11,656 nt of DNA from positions 1 through 11,656 of the forward strand of contig JANXYA010000206.1 in the NCBI GenBank assembly GCA_025350345.1, given 5' to 3'. Positions 1-5,915 of this stretch are shown here, in pieces. Both the position numbers and the translations under genes were made by a program. Positions within the stretch are counted from its first letter, which is position 1; every line of letters starts with the position of its first letter. The notes under the pieces were generated by a model. That model did no database searches and was not told where the DNA came from. It saw nothing but the letters and a program-made list of their open reading frames with translations. Source of the DNA: Gammaproteobacteria bacterium. Its GTDB lineage: Bacteria > Pseudomonadota > Gammaproteobacteria > Steroidobacterales > Steroidobacteraceae.

Positions 1-524
1 TCCTTGCCCTGCAGGCGGCCGAGCAGCTCAGACACCCCCGCGGTGTCGACGACTTCGCCGATGATGCGGAACAGGGCGGTCTTCTCGTTGGAATCCTGCG
101 CGTAGGCGGCCGTCAGGAGCTCCCGGATGCTGAAGCGCGCCCGCTGGGCATTGATGATCTCCAGGATCGCCGACTTGGAGATCCCGGGCTTGGCGAGCGC
201 CTCGAGCAGCAGGTGCGGGGGATAGCCGCGGCTGCTGGTCAGGGCCCAGGCCACGCCGGCGATGACGCGCGGGCTCCCCTGGATCAGGGCATCGACATAG
301 GTCGGGAAGGTCTTGATGCTGGCCAGCGCCGCCAGGACATCGACAAAGGCCACCGTGGCGTGCTTGTCGGCATCGGGCAGGGCGGCCAGCGTGGGCTCGA
401 TGGCCGAGGGACCCAGCTCCTTGAGCTTGGCGATGGCGCGCTGGGCCTCGTTTCCCAGGATGTTGGTGGACGACTTGATCTGGCTTATCAGTCGGTCCGC
501 CCGAAAGTTCGCAAGAAAACTCAT
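1..524 (-). CDS. HEAT-repeat-like protein, 5' part (3' end outside window)
   Basis: The reading frame opens at an ATG at 524 and stays open for 174 codons to the window edge, so the C-terminal part is missing. It has no signal peptide or membrane segment, so a cytoplasmic protein is likely. From about residue 24 the sequence is all-helical in character. It is rich in Ala, Leu and Ile, with hydrophobic positions spaced as in HEAT/ARM helix pairs of roughly 31 residues (about 24-53, 54-85, 86-115, 116-145, 146-174). Such proteins are usually binding scaffolds. No catalytic motif is visible in this portion, and the partner is unknown. It is divergent from mrp across 117 bp. No Shine-Dalgarno sequence precedes the ATG; a CATAAT hexamer lies 9 nt upstream. 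Codon use matches its neighbours. The HEAT assignment comes from the repeat pattern, not a database match, and another alpha-solenoid is possible. Confidence 0.7.
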   Translation of the reverse strand, partial: MSFLANFRADRLISQIKSSTNILGNEAQRAIAKLKELGPSAIEPTLAALPDADKHATVAFVDVLAALASIKTFPTYVDALIQGSPRVIAGVAWALTSSRGYPPHLLLEALAKPGISKSAILEIINAQRARFSIRELLTAAYAQDSNEKTALFRIIGEVVDTAGVSELLGRLQGK

Positions 525-533
525 GGATTGAAC

Positions 534-539
534 ATTATG
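534..539 (-). promoter_or_regulatory. candidate -10 box of the HEAT-like gene, leaderless spacing
   Basis: Read on the minus strand, CATAAT matches TATAAT at 5 of 6 positions and ends 9 nt before the ATG at 524. No recognisable -35 TTGACA lies 16-18 bp upstream. If it is used, the transcript would start within about 2-4 nt of the start codon. Confidence 0.3.
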
Positions 540-599
540 CCATGGCCGGGTAGGCGTCCTGTGACCTATGTCTGTTCTGCGCCAAGCCGCGTGTCAGGC

Positions 600-605
600 T
601 AGAAT
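600..605 (+). promoter_or_regulatory. candidate -10 box of the mrp-dcd operon
   Basis: TAGAAT matches the sigma-70 -10 consensus at 5 of 6 positions and sits 36 nt before the mrp ATG, implying a leader of about 30 nt. The -35 is poor; the nearest match is TTCTGC at 575-580, with a 19 bp spacer. It lies in the 117 bp gap between two divergent genes, where a promoter is expected. Confidence 0.35.
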
Positions 606-641
606 CCCCGGCCCCCGACAGGCCCGCGAGCCGATGCGCAC

Positions 642-1736
642 ATGGCTGAAACAGCACAACAAGTCCGCTCGGCCCTGGAGCAGTACACCGATCCCTACCT
701 GCGTCAGACCCTCGCGGAGGCGGGCGCCCTGCGGGAGCTGCAGGTCAGCGGCCGGGAAGTGCGGGCCGAGATCGAACTGGGCATCCCCGTCGGCGGATAT
801 GAGGAGCAGTTCCGCTCGGCGCTCAGCGCCCACCTGGCGAGCGCCGGACTGAAGGGGCTCGATCTGAAGCTGGAGCTGCGCGGTGGAATCGTTCCACATA
901 GCGTGCAGCGGCCGCTCAAGCCCATTCCCGGCGTGGGCAATATTATCGCGGTGGCCAGCGGCAAGGGCGGTGTCGGCAAGTCCACGGTGGCCGTCAACCT
1001 GGCGCTGGCCTGGGCGGCCGCCGGCGCCCGCGTCGGCATCCTCGATGCCGACATCTATGGCCCCAGCCAGCCGCTGATGCTGGGCCTGAGCGGCCAGCGG
1101 CCCTCGGCACCGGATGGCAAGCATCTGGAACCGCTCATCGCGCACGGCATCAAGGCGATGTCCATCGGTTTTCTGGTGGATGCCGCCCAGGCGGTGGTCT
1201 GGCGCGGCCCGATGGTGACGGCGGCACTCAGCCAGTTGCTGGCCGACACGTCCTGGGGTGAACTCGATTACCTGGTCGTGGACATGCCGCCGGGCACGGG
1301 CGATATCCAGCTCACGCTCGCCCAGCGCGTGCCGGTCTCGGGGGCCGTGATCGTCACGACGCCGCAGGACATTGCCCTCGCCGATGCCCGCAAGGGCCTG
1401 GCGATGTTCGAGAAGGTCGCCATTCCCGTGCTCGGTATCGTCGAGAACATGAGCCTGCACGTGTGCCCGAAGTGCGGACACGAGGAGCACATCTTTGGCG
1501 CCGGCGGCGGAGCGCGCATGGCCGCCGAGCACGGCGTGCAGCTGCTCGGTGAGCTGCCCCTGGACTCCCGGGTGCGCGAAGAGGCTGACAGCGGCGCACC
1601 CACGGTGGTGAGCGCGCCGGGCACGCCGCGCGCGCTGGCCTACCTCGAGATGGCCCGCCACACCGCCGGCGCCCTGGCGCGGCGCGGGCGCGATCGTCGC
1701 GGCCAGTTCCCGGAAATCGTCGTCGAGGAAAGCTGA
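642..1736 (+). CDS. apbC: Iron-sulfur cluster carrier protein Mrp/ApbC
   Basis: This cytoplasmic P-loop ATPase of the Mrp/NBP35 family binds a [4Fe-4S] cluster at a dimer interface and delivers it to target proteins. Its 364 residues match the usual bacterial length. Residues about 5-85 form the N-terminal MIP18-like (DUF59) domain. The deviant Walker A motif GKGGVGKS is at 107-114, followed by an ILDADIYGPSQ segment near 133-143 and VVDMPPGTGD near 212-221. The cluster-binding CPKC motif has Cys275 and Cys278. All key residues are present, so it should be functional. The ATG at 642 gives the normal N terminus; the Shine-Dalgarno sequence is weak. It is the first gene of a pair with dcd, 7 bp downstream, an arrangement also known in Pseudomonas-like genomes. 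The uracil-DNA glycosylase at 9857 is one possible Fe-S client, but that link is inference only. Confidence 0.96.
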   Translation: MAETAQQVRSALEQYTDPYLRQTLAEAGALRELQVSGREVRAEIELGIPVGGYEEQFRSALSAHLASAGLKGLDLKLELRGGIVPHSVQRPLKPIPGVGNIIAVASGKGGVGKSTVAVNLALAWAAAGARVGILDADIYGPSQPLMLGLSGQRPSAPDGKHLEPLIAHGIKAMSIGFLVDAAQAVVWRGPMVTAALSQLLADTSWGELDYLVVDMPPGTGDIQLTLAQRVPVSGAVIVTTPQDIALADARKGLAMFEKVAIPVLGIVENMSLHVCPKCGHEEHIFGAGGGARMAAEHGVQLLGELPLDSRVREEADSGAPTVVSAPGTPRALAYLEMARHTAGALARRGRDRRGQFPEIVVEES

Positions 1737-1738
1737 GG
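1734..1738 (+). promoter_or_regulatory. ribosome binding site of dcd
   Basis: TGAGG overlaps the mrp stop codon and lies 5 nt before the dcd ATG at 1744, which supports translational coupling of the two genes. Confidence 0.6.
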
Positions 1739-1743
1739 CCCTC

Positions 1744-2310
1744 ATGAGCATCAAGTCGGACGCCTGGATCAGGCGCATGGCCGCCACCACCGGCATGATC
1801 GAGCCCTTTGCCGCCCACCAGGTGCGCGCCGTGGGTGAACAGAAGATCATCTCCTACGGCACGTCGAGCTACGGCTATGACGTGCGCTGCGCCCGCGAGT
1901 TCAAGATCTTCACCAACATCAACTCGACCATCGTGGATCCCAAGCAGTTCGATGCCAAGAGCTTTGTCGATGTGAGCGCGGATGTGTGCATCATTCCGCC
2001 CAATTCCTTTGCGCTGGCACGCACGGTCGAGTACTTCCGCATCCCGCGCAACGTGCTGACGATCTGCCTGGGCAAGTCGACCTATGCGCGCTGCGGCATC
2101 ATCGTCAACGTCACGCCGCTCGAGCCGGAATGGGAAGGACACGTGACGCTCGAGTTCTCCAATACCACCCCGCTCCCGGCCAAGATCTACGCCAATGAAG
2201 GGGTGGCGCAGATGCTGTTCTTCGAGTCCGATGAGGTCTGCGAGACTTCCTACCGCGACCGGGGCGGCAAGTACATGGGACAGCAGGGCGTCACGCTGCC
2301 GAAAGCCTGA
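1744..2310 (+). CDS. dcd: dCTP deaminase Dcd
   Basis: It deaminates dCTP to dUTP plus ammonia, feeding dUMP and then dTTP synthesis. The protein is cytoplasmic and homotrimeric. Its 188 residues match the Pseudomonas/Xanthomonas-type enzyme; E. coli Dcd is slightly longer at 193. The nucleotide-binding GKSTYAR segment is at 110-116, including Ser112 and Arg116. The conserved block PLEPEWEGHVTLEFSN is at 125-140, with Glu137 in the position of the catalytic Glu138 of E. coli. The C terminus, GQQGVTLPKA, is the conserved lid. The catalytic Glu and the trimer-interface Arg point to the monofunctional deaminase rather than a dUTPase or bifunctional relative. The gene lies 7 bp behind mrp. It converges on the DUF2059 gene with 7 bp between stop codons and no visible terminator. 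The product also links functionally to the uracil-DNA glycosylase further on, because dUTP pools drive uracil incorporation. Confidence 0.97.
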   Translation: MSIKSDAWIRRMAATTGMIEPFAAHQVRAVGEQKIISYGTSSYGYDVRCAREFKIFTNINSTIVDPKQFDAKSFVDVSADVCIIPPNSFALARTVEYFRIPRNVLTICLGKSTYARCGIIVNVTPLEPEWEGHVTLEFSNTTPLPAKIYANEGVAQMLFFESDEVCETSYRDRGGKYMGQQGVTLPKA

Positions 2311-2317
2311 GGAGACT

Positions 2318-2845
2318 CTACTTCGCGCTCTGCGCTGGCGGCGCCGCCGCCTGCAGGCGCCGGTGCATGTCCTGCCCCAGCTGCTCGATCCTGGGCATGA
2401 TCACCGCCATGCGATCGTGCATGATCTGCATGACAAACTGCATGACGGTGGGCAACTTGGCGACGACCGCCTGCCCGGCCGGGGACTTGTAAAACACCAG
2501 CATTCCGTCCACCTCGGCCTGCGTAAAGGATCGCCGGTAGGCGTCGATGTAGAGCGGCTCCATGGTGTCCCAGCTTAAGGATTCCCTGAGCATGTCCACC
2601 ATCTGGTGCCGGTGATCATCGACGATGCTCTGCTGTTCGGGCGTCAGGGACTTGCCCGCCATTGCCTGGGAGATCGAATTCTGGATCGTCGCATCCGTCT
2701 GCCCCAGGACGCTATCCAGGAGGCTGTGGGCTTGCGTCACGGCCAGCAACTCCTGGAGGGAGGCATCGCTGGCCGGAGCATCATCTGCCCATGCCGACTG
2801 CACGGCCAGGCAGGACAACAGGACGGTGAGGGCAGCCTGCATCAT
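2318..2845 (-). CDS. DUF2059 domain protein, exported
   Basis: This is a 175-residue protein of unknown function. From the ATG at 2845 a hydrophobic segment (about 4-19) ends in AWA before Asp21, as in a signal peptidase I site, so a periplasmic location is inferred. The mature part is helical. It carries the DUF2059 hallmark FYKSPAGQ at about 118-125, followed by a helix rich in Met and Val to about residue 150. The C-terminal tail (about 161-175) is rich in Ala, Gln and Pro. It is last in the purM-purN-DUF3108-DUF2059 unit. The ATG at 2845 (or 2842) has a strong AGGAG at 7 nt spacing, which decided the start. With this start the signal peptide has no basic residue, which is odd. An in-frame TTG at 2860, overlapping the upstream stop, would add MRRTE. 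The role of DUF2059 proteins is not established. Confidence 0.85.
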   Translation of the reverse strand: MMQAALTVLLSCLAVQSAWADDAPASDASLQELLAVTQAHSLLDSVLGQTDATIQNSISQAMAGKSLTPEQQSIVDDHRHQMVDMLRESLSWDTMEPLYIDAYRRSFTQAEVDGMLVFYKSPAGQAVVAKLPTVMQFVMQIMHDRMAVIMPRIEQLGQDMHRRLQAAAPPAQSAK

Positions 2846-2852
2846 TTCAGTT

Positions 2853-2857
2853 CTCCT
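2853..2857 (-). promoter_or_regulatory. ribosome binding site of the DUF2059 gene
   Basis: Read on the minus strand, AGGAG lies 7 nt before the ATG at 2845 and directly after the stop of the DUF3108 gene. It is the strongest Shine-Dalgarno match in the window and is the main argument for the 2845 start over the upstream TTG. Confidence 0.6.
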
Positions 2858-3636
2858 CAAGGTGCAGACTGGACCGGCGGCGGAGGCTCGCGTTGCAGGC
2901 TCCGCAGCTCCATCGCCCACTCTTCCTGGTCGAGCCGCTGTTGCACGACGCGCATGGGAATGAAGCCGTAAGCCGGCGCGCACCAGTAGCGGGTGTTGCG
3001 CGGCGCGTTCGCCTTCTGCGTGCGGTAGATGATGGTGGCGACTTCGCCGAGCGGGGTATGGAGCGACTCGTCGCCCACGCGCGTGTAGCTGTAATCGCGG
3101 ATGCCGCTCTTGTCGAAGACCGCAACGCCCGTAGGCACTTGCCCGGCGTTCAGCGCCTGGATCAGCGCGATCTGCGCCGACAGGTCATCCTGCACGCCCG
3201 GCCGCAGCGCCATGTCGATCGCCTGGCCCTCGACCGTGCCGGTGGCGCGGTTCGCGGCCCAGTCAAAATGCACTTCGGACTGCGGCGTGCTCGCGCCTTC
3301 CTCAGTGTCGGTGCTCAGCAACGGCCGGACACCCACACCATGCGGCTCCACGACCATGCGGGTGCTCAGGGTCCGGGCCGCCGAGTGCTTCAGCCGGAAC
3401 AGGCCGTGCGGCTGCGAGCGCGAGCGGTAGGTCCAGACATCGGAGGATTCGCGGCTCAGCGTCAGTTCCAGAGTGCCCACGGTGAGCCCGTAGGCGATGA
3501 AATCATAGGTGACGGTGTAGGGCCGCAGTCCCGCAGCGGATGCGTCGCCCGGCGTGGCCGCCGCATCAGCGGCAGCGGCCACGGCCGGGGCGATTCCGGC
3601 GAGCAGCAGCGCGAAAAGCAGGTGCGGGCGCTTCAT
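2857..3636 (-). CDS. DUF3108 domain protein, exported
   Basis: This is a 259-residue protein with a clear signal peptide: MKR, a hydrophobic core at about 6-19, and an Ala-rich cleavage region near residues 20-23. It is therefore probably periplasmic or outer-membrane associated. From about residue 38 (the YTVTYDFIAYGLTVG segment) to about 240 it has the beta-rich pattern of the DUF3108 family, including the later RYWCAPAYGFIPMRV block near the C terminus. The biochemical function is unknown. Family members commonly sit next to purN in gammaproteobacteria, as here. The start ATG at 3636 lies 6 bp after the purN stop, with AAGG 4 nt before it, so it belongs to the same transcription unit. The family call rests on recognised motifs plus context. 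The reason for pairing with purine genes is not known to me. Confidence 0.87.
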   Translation of the reverse strand: MKRPHLLFALLLAGIAPAVAAAADAAATPGDASAAGLRPYTVTYDFIAYGLTVGTLELTLSRESSDVWTYRSRSQPHGLFRLKHSAARTLSTRMVVEPHGVGVRPLLSTDTEEGASTPQSEVHFDWAANRATGTVEGQAIDMALRPGVQDDLSAQIALIQALNAGQVPTGVAVFDKSGIRDYSYTRVGDESLHTPLGEVATIIYRTQKANAPRNTRYWCAPAYGFIPMRVVQQRLDQEEWAMELRSLQREPPPPVQSAP

Positions 3637-3642
3637 TTTTCC

Positions 3643-4284
3643 TTAAGGTAGCGTGGCCGGCAGCGGCCGGCCGTCCAGCTCCAGCCTGCCTCCGCTCAGT
3701 CGCAGGCGCCCATCTGCAATCCAGCCGATCACCTGCGGGTAAATGATGTGCTCCTGCTGCTGAACGCGGGCTGAAAGACTCGCCACTGTGTCGCCGGGCA
3801 GCACCGGCACGCGCGCCTGGAGCGCGACCGGCCCGGCGTCGAGTTCGCTGGTGACGAAATGCACCGTGGCCCCGTGCTCCCGCTCCCCGGCCTTGAGGAC
3901 GCGCTCGTGGGTGTGGAGCCCCGGGTAGCCGGGCAGGAGCGAGGGATGGATGTTCAGCATCGCCCCGGCGTAGTGCGCGGTGAATTGCGGTGAGAGTATG
4001 CGCATGAATCCGGCCAGCACCACGAGCTGCGCGCCGCTCTCGTCGATGCTCGCGCGCAACGCGGCCTCAAAGGCCGCGCGATCGGGAAATTCCCCGGCCG
4101 GCAGGACCTCAACCTCAAGGCCCAGCTCGGCGGCCAGCACGATGCCTGCCGCGCCCCTGCGATCGGCGATCACGCGCACGATGCGGGCCCCGATCTGCCC
4201 GGCGGCGCAGGCGCGGGCGATGGCGGCCATATTGCTGCCGCGGCCGGAAATCAGGACCGCCAGCGCCAGGCCTGGCCCGCTCAT
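3643..4284 (-). CDS. purN: Phosphoribosylglycinamide formyltransferase PurN
   Basis: This is the third step of de novo purine synthesis: formyl transfer from 10-formyltetrahydrofolate to GAR, giving FGAR, in the cytoplasm. The 213-residue protein has the phosphate-binding GRGSN at 14-18 and NIHPSLLP at 111-118 with Asn111 and His113. Asp149 lies in SELDAGP. These equal the catalytic triad Asn106, His108 and Asp144 of E. coli PurN with a constant offset of five, so the enzyme should be active. The ATG at 4284 overlaps the purM stop (ATGA), which supports translational coupling. A longer in-frame opening upstream lies inside purM and was not used. Downstream the DUF3108 gene follows after 6 bp. 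This is not the formate-dependent PurT type, which lacks the folate-binding motif. Confidence 0.96.
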   Translation of the reverse strand: MSGPGLALAVLISGRGSNMAAIARACAAGQIGARIVRVIADRRGAAGIVLAAELGLEVEVLPAGEFPDRAAFEAALRASIDESGAQLVVLAGFMRILSPQFTAHYAGAMLNIHPSLLPGYPGLHTHERVLKAGEREHGATVHFVTSELDAGPVALQARVPVLPGDTVASLSARVQQQEHIIYPQVIGWIADGRLRLSGGRLELDGRPLPATLP

Positions 4285-5312
4285 GGGTGAATGATGACGC
4301 CGCCATCGCCGCGGCGCACCTCGCCGATCAATTGCGCGCCTTCGCCCGCGTGGCCGAGCAGTTCCAGCGCGGCGGTGGCGGCGGCGGCGGGCAGGATGAT
4401 CACCATGCCGATGCCGCAATTGAAGGTGCGGTACATCTCGGCGTCGCTGATGTTGCCGGTCTGCGCCAGCCAGTCGAAGACCGGATCGCGCGGCCAGGCC
4501 GCGCGCTCCAGGTGCGCTTCGAGCCCCGCGGGCAGTACGCGCGGAATATTGTCGGTGAGCCCGCCGCCCGTGATGTGGGCGAGCGCGTGCACGCGAGCGG
4601 CGCGCAGCAGCTTGAGCAACGAGCGCACGTAGATGCGGGTAGGGGTCAGGAGCCGCTCGTAGAGCGCCGTGCCCGCCAGTTGCGTGGCGGCGGTGGCGCC
4701 CGCCACCGTGACGAGCTTGCGGATCAGGGAATAACCATTGGAATGCGGCCCGCTCGAGGAGAGACCGATCAGCGCATCGCCCGCCTGGACCGAGGAGCCG
4801 TCGATGATCGCTTCGCGCTCGACCACGCCCACGCAGAAACCCGCCAGATCGTAGTCCTCGCCGTGGTACATGCCGGGCATCTCAGCCGTCTCGCCGCCCA
4901 CCAGCGCCGCGCCCGCCTGGGCGCAGCCTTCGGCGATGCCGCTGATGACGCTGGTGGCGAGCTCGACGTCCAGCTTTGCAGTCGCGTAGTAATCAAGGAA
5001 GAACAGCGGCTCGGCGCCCTGGACGACGACATCGTTCGCGCACATGGCGACCAGGTCGATGCCTATGGTGCCGTGGCGATGCGTGTCGATGGCGAGCCGC
5101 AACTTGGTGCCCACGCCGTCCGTGCCCGCAACCAGCACGGGCCGCCGGTAACCGGCCGGGATCTCCACCAGTGCGCCAAACCCGCCGATGCCGGCCAGCA
5201 CCTCGGGGCGATGCGTGCGCCTGACGAGCGGCTTGATGCGCTCGACCAGCGCATCGCCGGCGTCGATGTCGACGCCGGCATCGCGATAAGTGTGGCTGCG
5301 CCTGTCGTTCAT
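4281..5312 (-). CDS. purM: Phosphoribosylformylglycinamidine cyclo-ligase PurM (AIR synthetase)
   Basis: It performs ATP-dependent ring closure of FGAM to AIR, the fifth step of purine synthesis, as a cytoplasmic homodimer. Its 343 residues match the E. coli length closely. It begins with the standard TYRDAGVDIDAG segment (8-19). GTDGVGTK is at 63-70, and the GGETAEMPGMY signature of the PurM/PurL superfamily is at 139-149. An SSSGPHSNGYSL segment follows near residue 186-197. The ORF is intact. It heads a four-gene minus-strand unit and is fused by an ATGA overlap to purN. Its ATG is only 40 bp from that of the divergent phosphatidyltransferase gene. No Shine-Dalgarno sequence precedes it, and a TTTATA hexamer ends 8 nt before the ATG. 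I looked for a PurR-like operator in this gap and saw none. Confidence 0.97.
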   Translation of the reverse strand: MNDRRSHTYRDAGVDIDAGDALVERIKPLVRRTHRPEVLAGIGGFGALVEIPAGYRRPVLVAGTDGVGTKLRLAIDTHRHGTIGIDLVAMCANDVVVQGAEPLFFLDYYATAKLDVELATSVISGIAEGCAQAGAALVGGETAEMPGMYHGEDYDLAGFCVGVVEREAIIDGSSVQAGDALIGLSSSGPHSNGYSLIRKLVTVAGATAATQLAGTALYERLLTPTRIYVRSLLKLLRAARVHALAHITGGGLTDNIPRVLPAGLEAHLERAAWPRDPVFDWLAQTGNISDAEMYRTFNCGIGMVIILPAAAATAALELLGHAGEGAQLIGEVRRGDGGVIIHP

Positions 5313-5320
5313 GCGGACTC

Positions 5321-5326
5321 TATAAA
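5321..5326 (-). promoter_or_regulatory. candidate -10 box of purM
   Basis: TTTATA on the minus strand ends 8 nt before the purM ATG; the overlapping TATAGA ends 6 nt before it. No good -35 is visible. It implies a leader of only a few nucleotides or none. Confidence 0.25.
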
Positions 5327-5336
5327 TGGGGCGCGA

Positions 5337-5342
5337 TATAGT
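5337..5342 (+). promoter_or_regulatory. candidate -10 box of the phosphatidyltransferase-hda operon
   Basis: TATAGT (5 of 6 to consensus) ends 10 nt before the ATG at 5353. No TTGACA-like -35 is found at the usual distance, which would fall at the purM start codon. It implies a leaderless or near-leaderless transcript. Confidence 0.3.
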
Positions 5343-5352
5343 AGCCGAAGCG

Positions 5353-5901
5353 ATGCGTCACCTGCCCAACATCATCTGCCTGCTGCGGATTGCACTGATC
5401 TGGCCGATCGTCGCCAGCCTGGCCTCCGGCGAATATCGCCTGACCCTGCTGCTGTTCGTGCTCGCAGCGGCCAGTGACGGGCTGGATGGCTGGCTGGCCA
5501 AGCGCTTCGGCTGGACGAGCCGGCTGGGCAAGCTCCTCGACCCCCTGGCGGACAAGCTGCTGCTGGTGTCGGTGTTCCTGGTGCTGTGCTGGCTGCACCG
5601 CGTGCCCTTCTACCTGGGCGTCATCGTGGTGGGGCGCGATGTCATGATCGGCCTGGGTGCCGTGATGTACCGGATCGGCTGGGGAGCGTTGCATGGCCGC
5701 CCCATCCTCGCGAGCAAGATCAACACCGTGCTGCAGCTGCTGTACATCAGCCTGGTGGTGCTGCGTGCCGGTTTTGGCCAGCCGCCGCAGACTGTCCTTG
5801 TCGCCATGGCCGCGGCGGTCACACTTACGGTGCTCATCAGCGGCGCGGCGTATCTGCGTGAGTTCACCGGCCGCGCGCTGCAGATCGCGGCGCAGCGCTG
5901 A
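5353..5901 (+). CDS. CDP-alcohol phosphatidyltransferase (PgsA- or cardiolipin synthase-like)
   Basis: This inner-membrane enzyme transfers a phosphatidyl group from a CDP-lipid to an alcohol. The family motif is complete but with Lys50 where Arg is usual: Asp42, Asp45, Gly46, Ala49, Gly59, Asp63 and Asp67. The Asp residues bind the metal and CDP group. About five to six membrane segments are visible (roughly 10-26, 29-43, 68-83, 86-104, 124-140, 147-166). At 182 residues it is a typical single-domain member. The start MRHLPNIICLLRI at 5353 fits the family; an in-frame ATG at 5326 would add nine poorly conserved residues and has no ribosome site. The substrate is unsettled. LPN, LDPLADK, GRDVM and SKINTVLQL resemble mitochondrial-type cardiolipin synthases, while PgsA (phosphatidylglycerophosphate synthase) is the alternative. 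It is followed 14 bp later by hda and is divergent from purM. Confidence 0.88.
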   Translation: MRHLPNIICLLRIALIWPIVASLASGEYRLTLLLFVLAAASDGLDGWLAKRFGWTSRLGKLLDPLADKLLLVSVFLVLCWLHRVPFYLGVIVVGRDVMIGLGAVMYRIGWGALHGRPILASKINTVLQLLYISLVVLRAGFGQPPQTVLVAMAAAVTLTVLISGAAYLREFTGRALQIAAQR

Positions 5902-5905
5902 AGCC

Positions 5906-5910
5906 TGAGG
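5906..5910 (+). promoter_or_regulatory. ribosome binding site of hda
   Basis: TGAGG lies 5 nt before the hda ATG at 5916, inside the 14 bp gap after the phosphatidyltransferase stop. Confidence 0.5.
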
Positions 5911-5915
5911 CCACG

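Noticed and set aside
525..641. Possible small RNA, riboswitch or LexA-type site between the HEAT-like gene and mrp
   Set aside because: No LexA-like CTGT-N8-ACAG, no conserved riboswitch core and no terminator are visible. The gap is sufficiently explained by two promoters.
594..1850. 418-codon open frame on the minus strand opposite mrp and the start of dcd
   Set aside because: It is a shadow of GC-rich codon bias. The composition is dominated by Arg, Ala, Gly and His, there is no domain, and the opposite strand carries a complete, conserved mrp.
2846..2983. 46-residue N-terminal extension of the DUF2059 protein
   Set aside because: It lies in the 3' coding end of the DUF3108 gene and would bury the signal peptide. 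Only the last five residues (TTG at 2860) remain a serious alternative.
4285..4419. Longer in-frame N terminus for purN
   Set aside because: It lies wholly within purM and encodes Arg/Gly-rich sequence. The ATG at 4284 overlaps the purM stop and gives the normal family N terminus.
4287..5477. 396-codon plus-strand frame opposite purM
   Set aside because: It is antisense to an intact purM, with no motif and low-complexity Ala/Arg/Asp/His composition.
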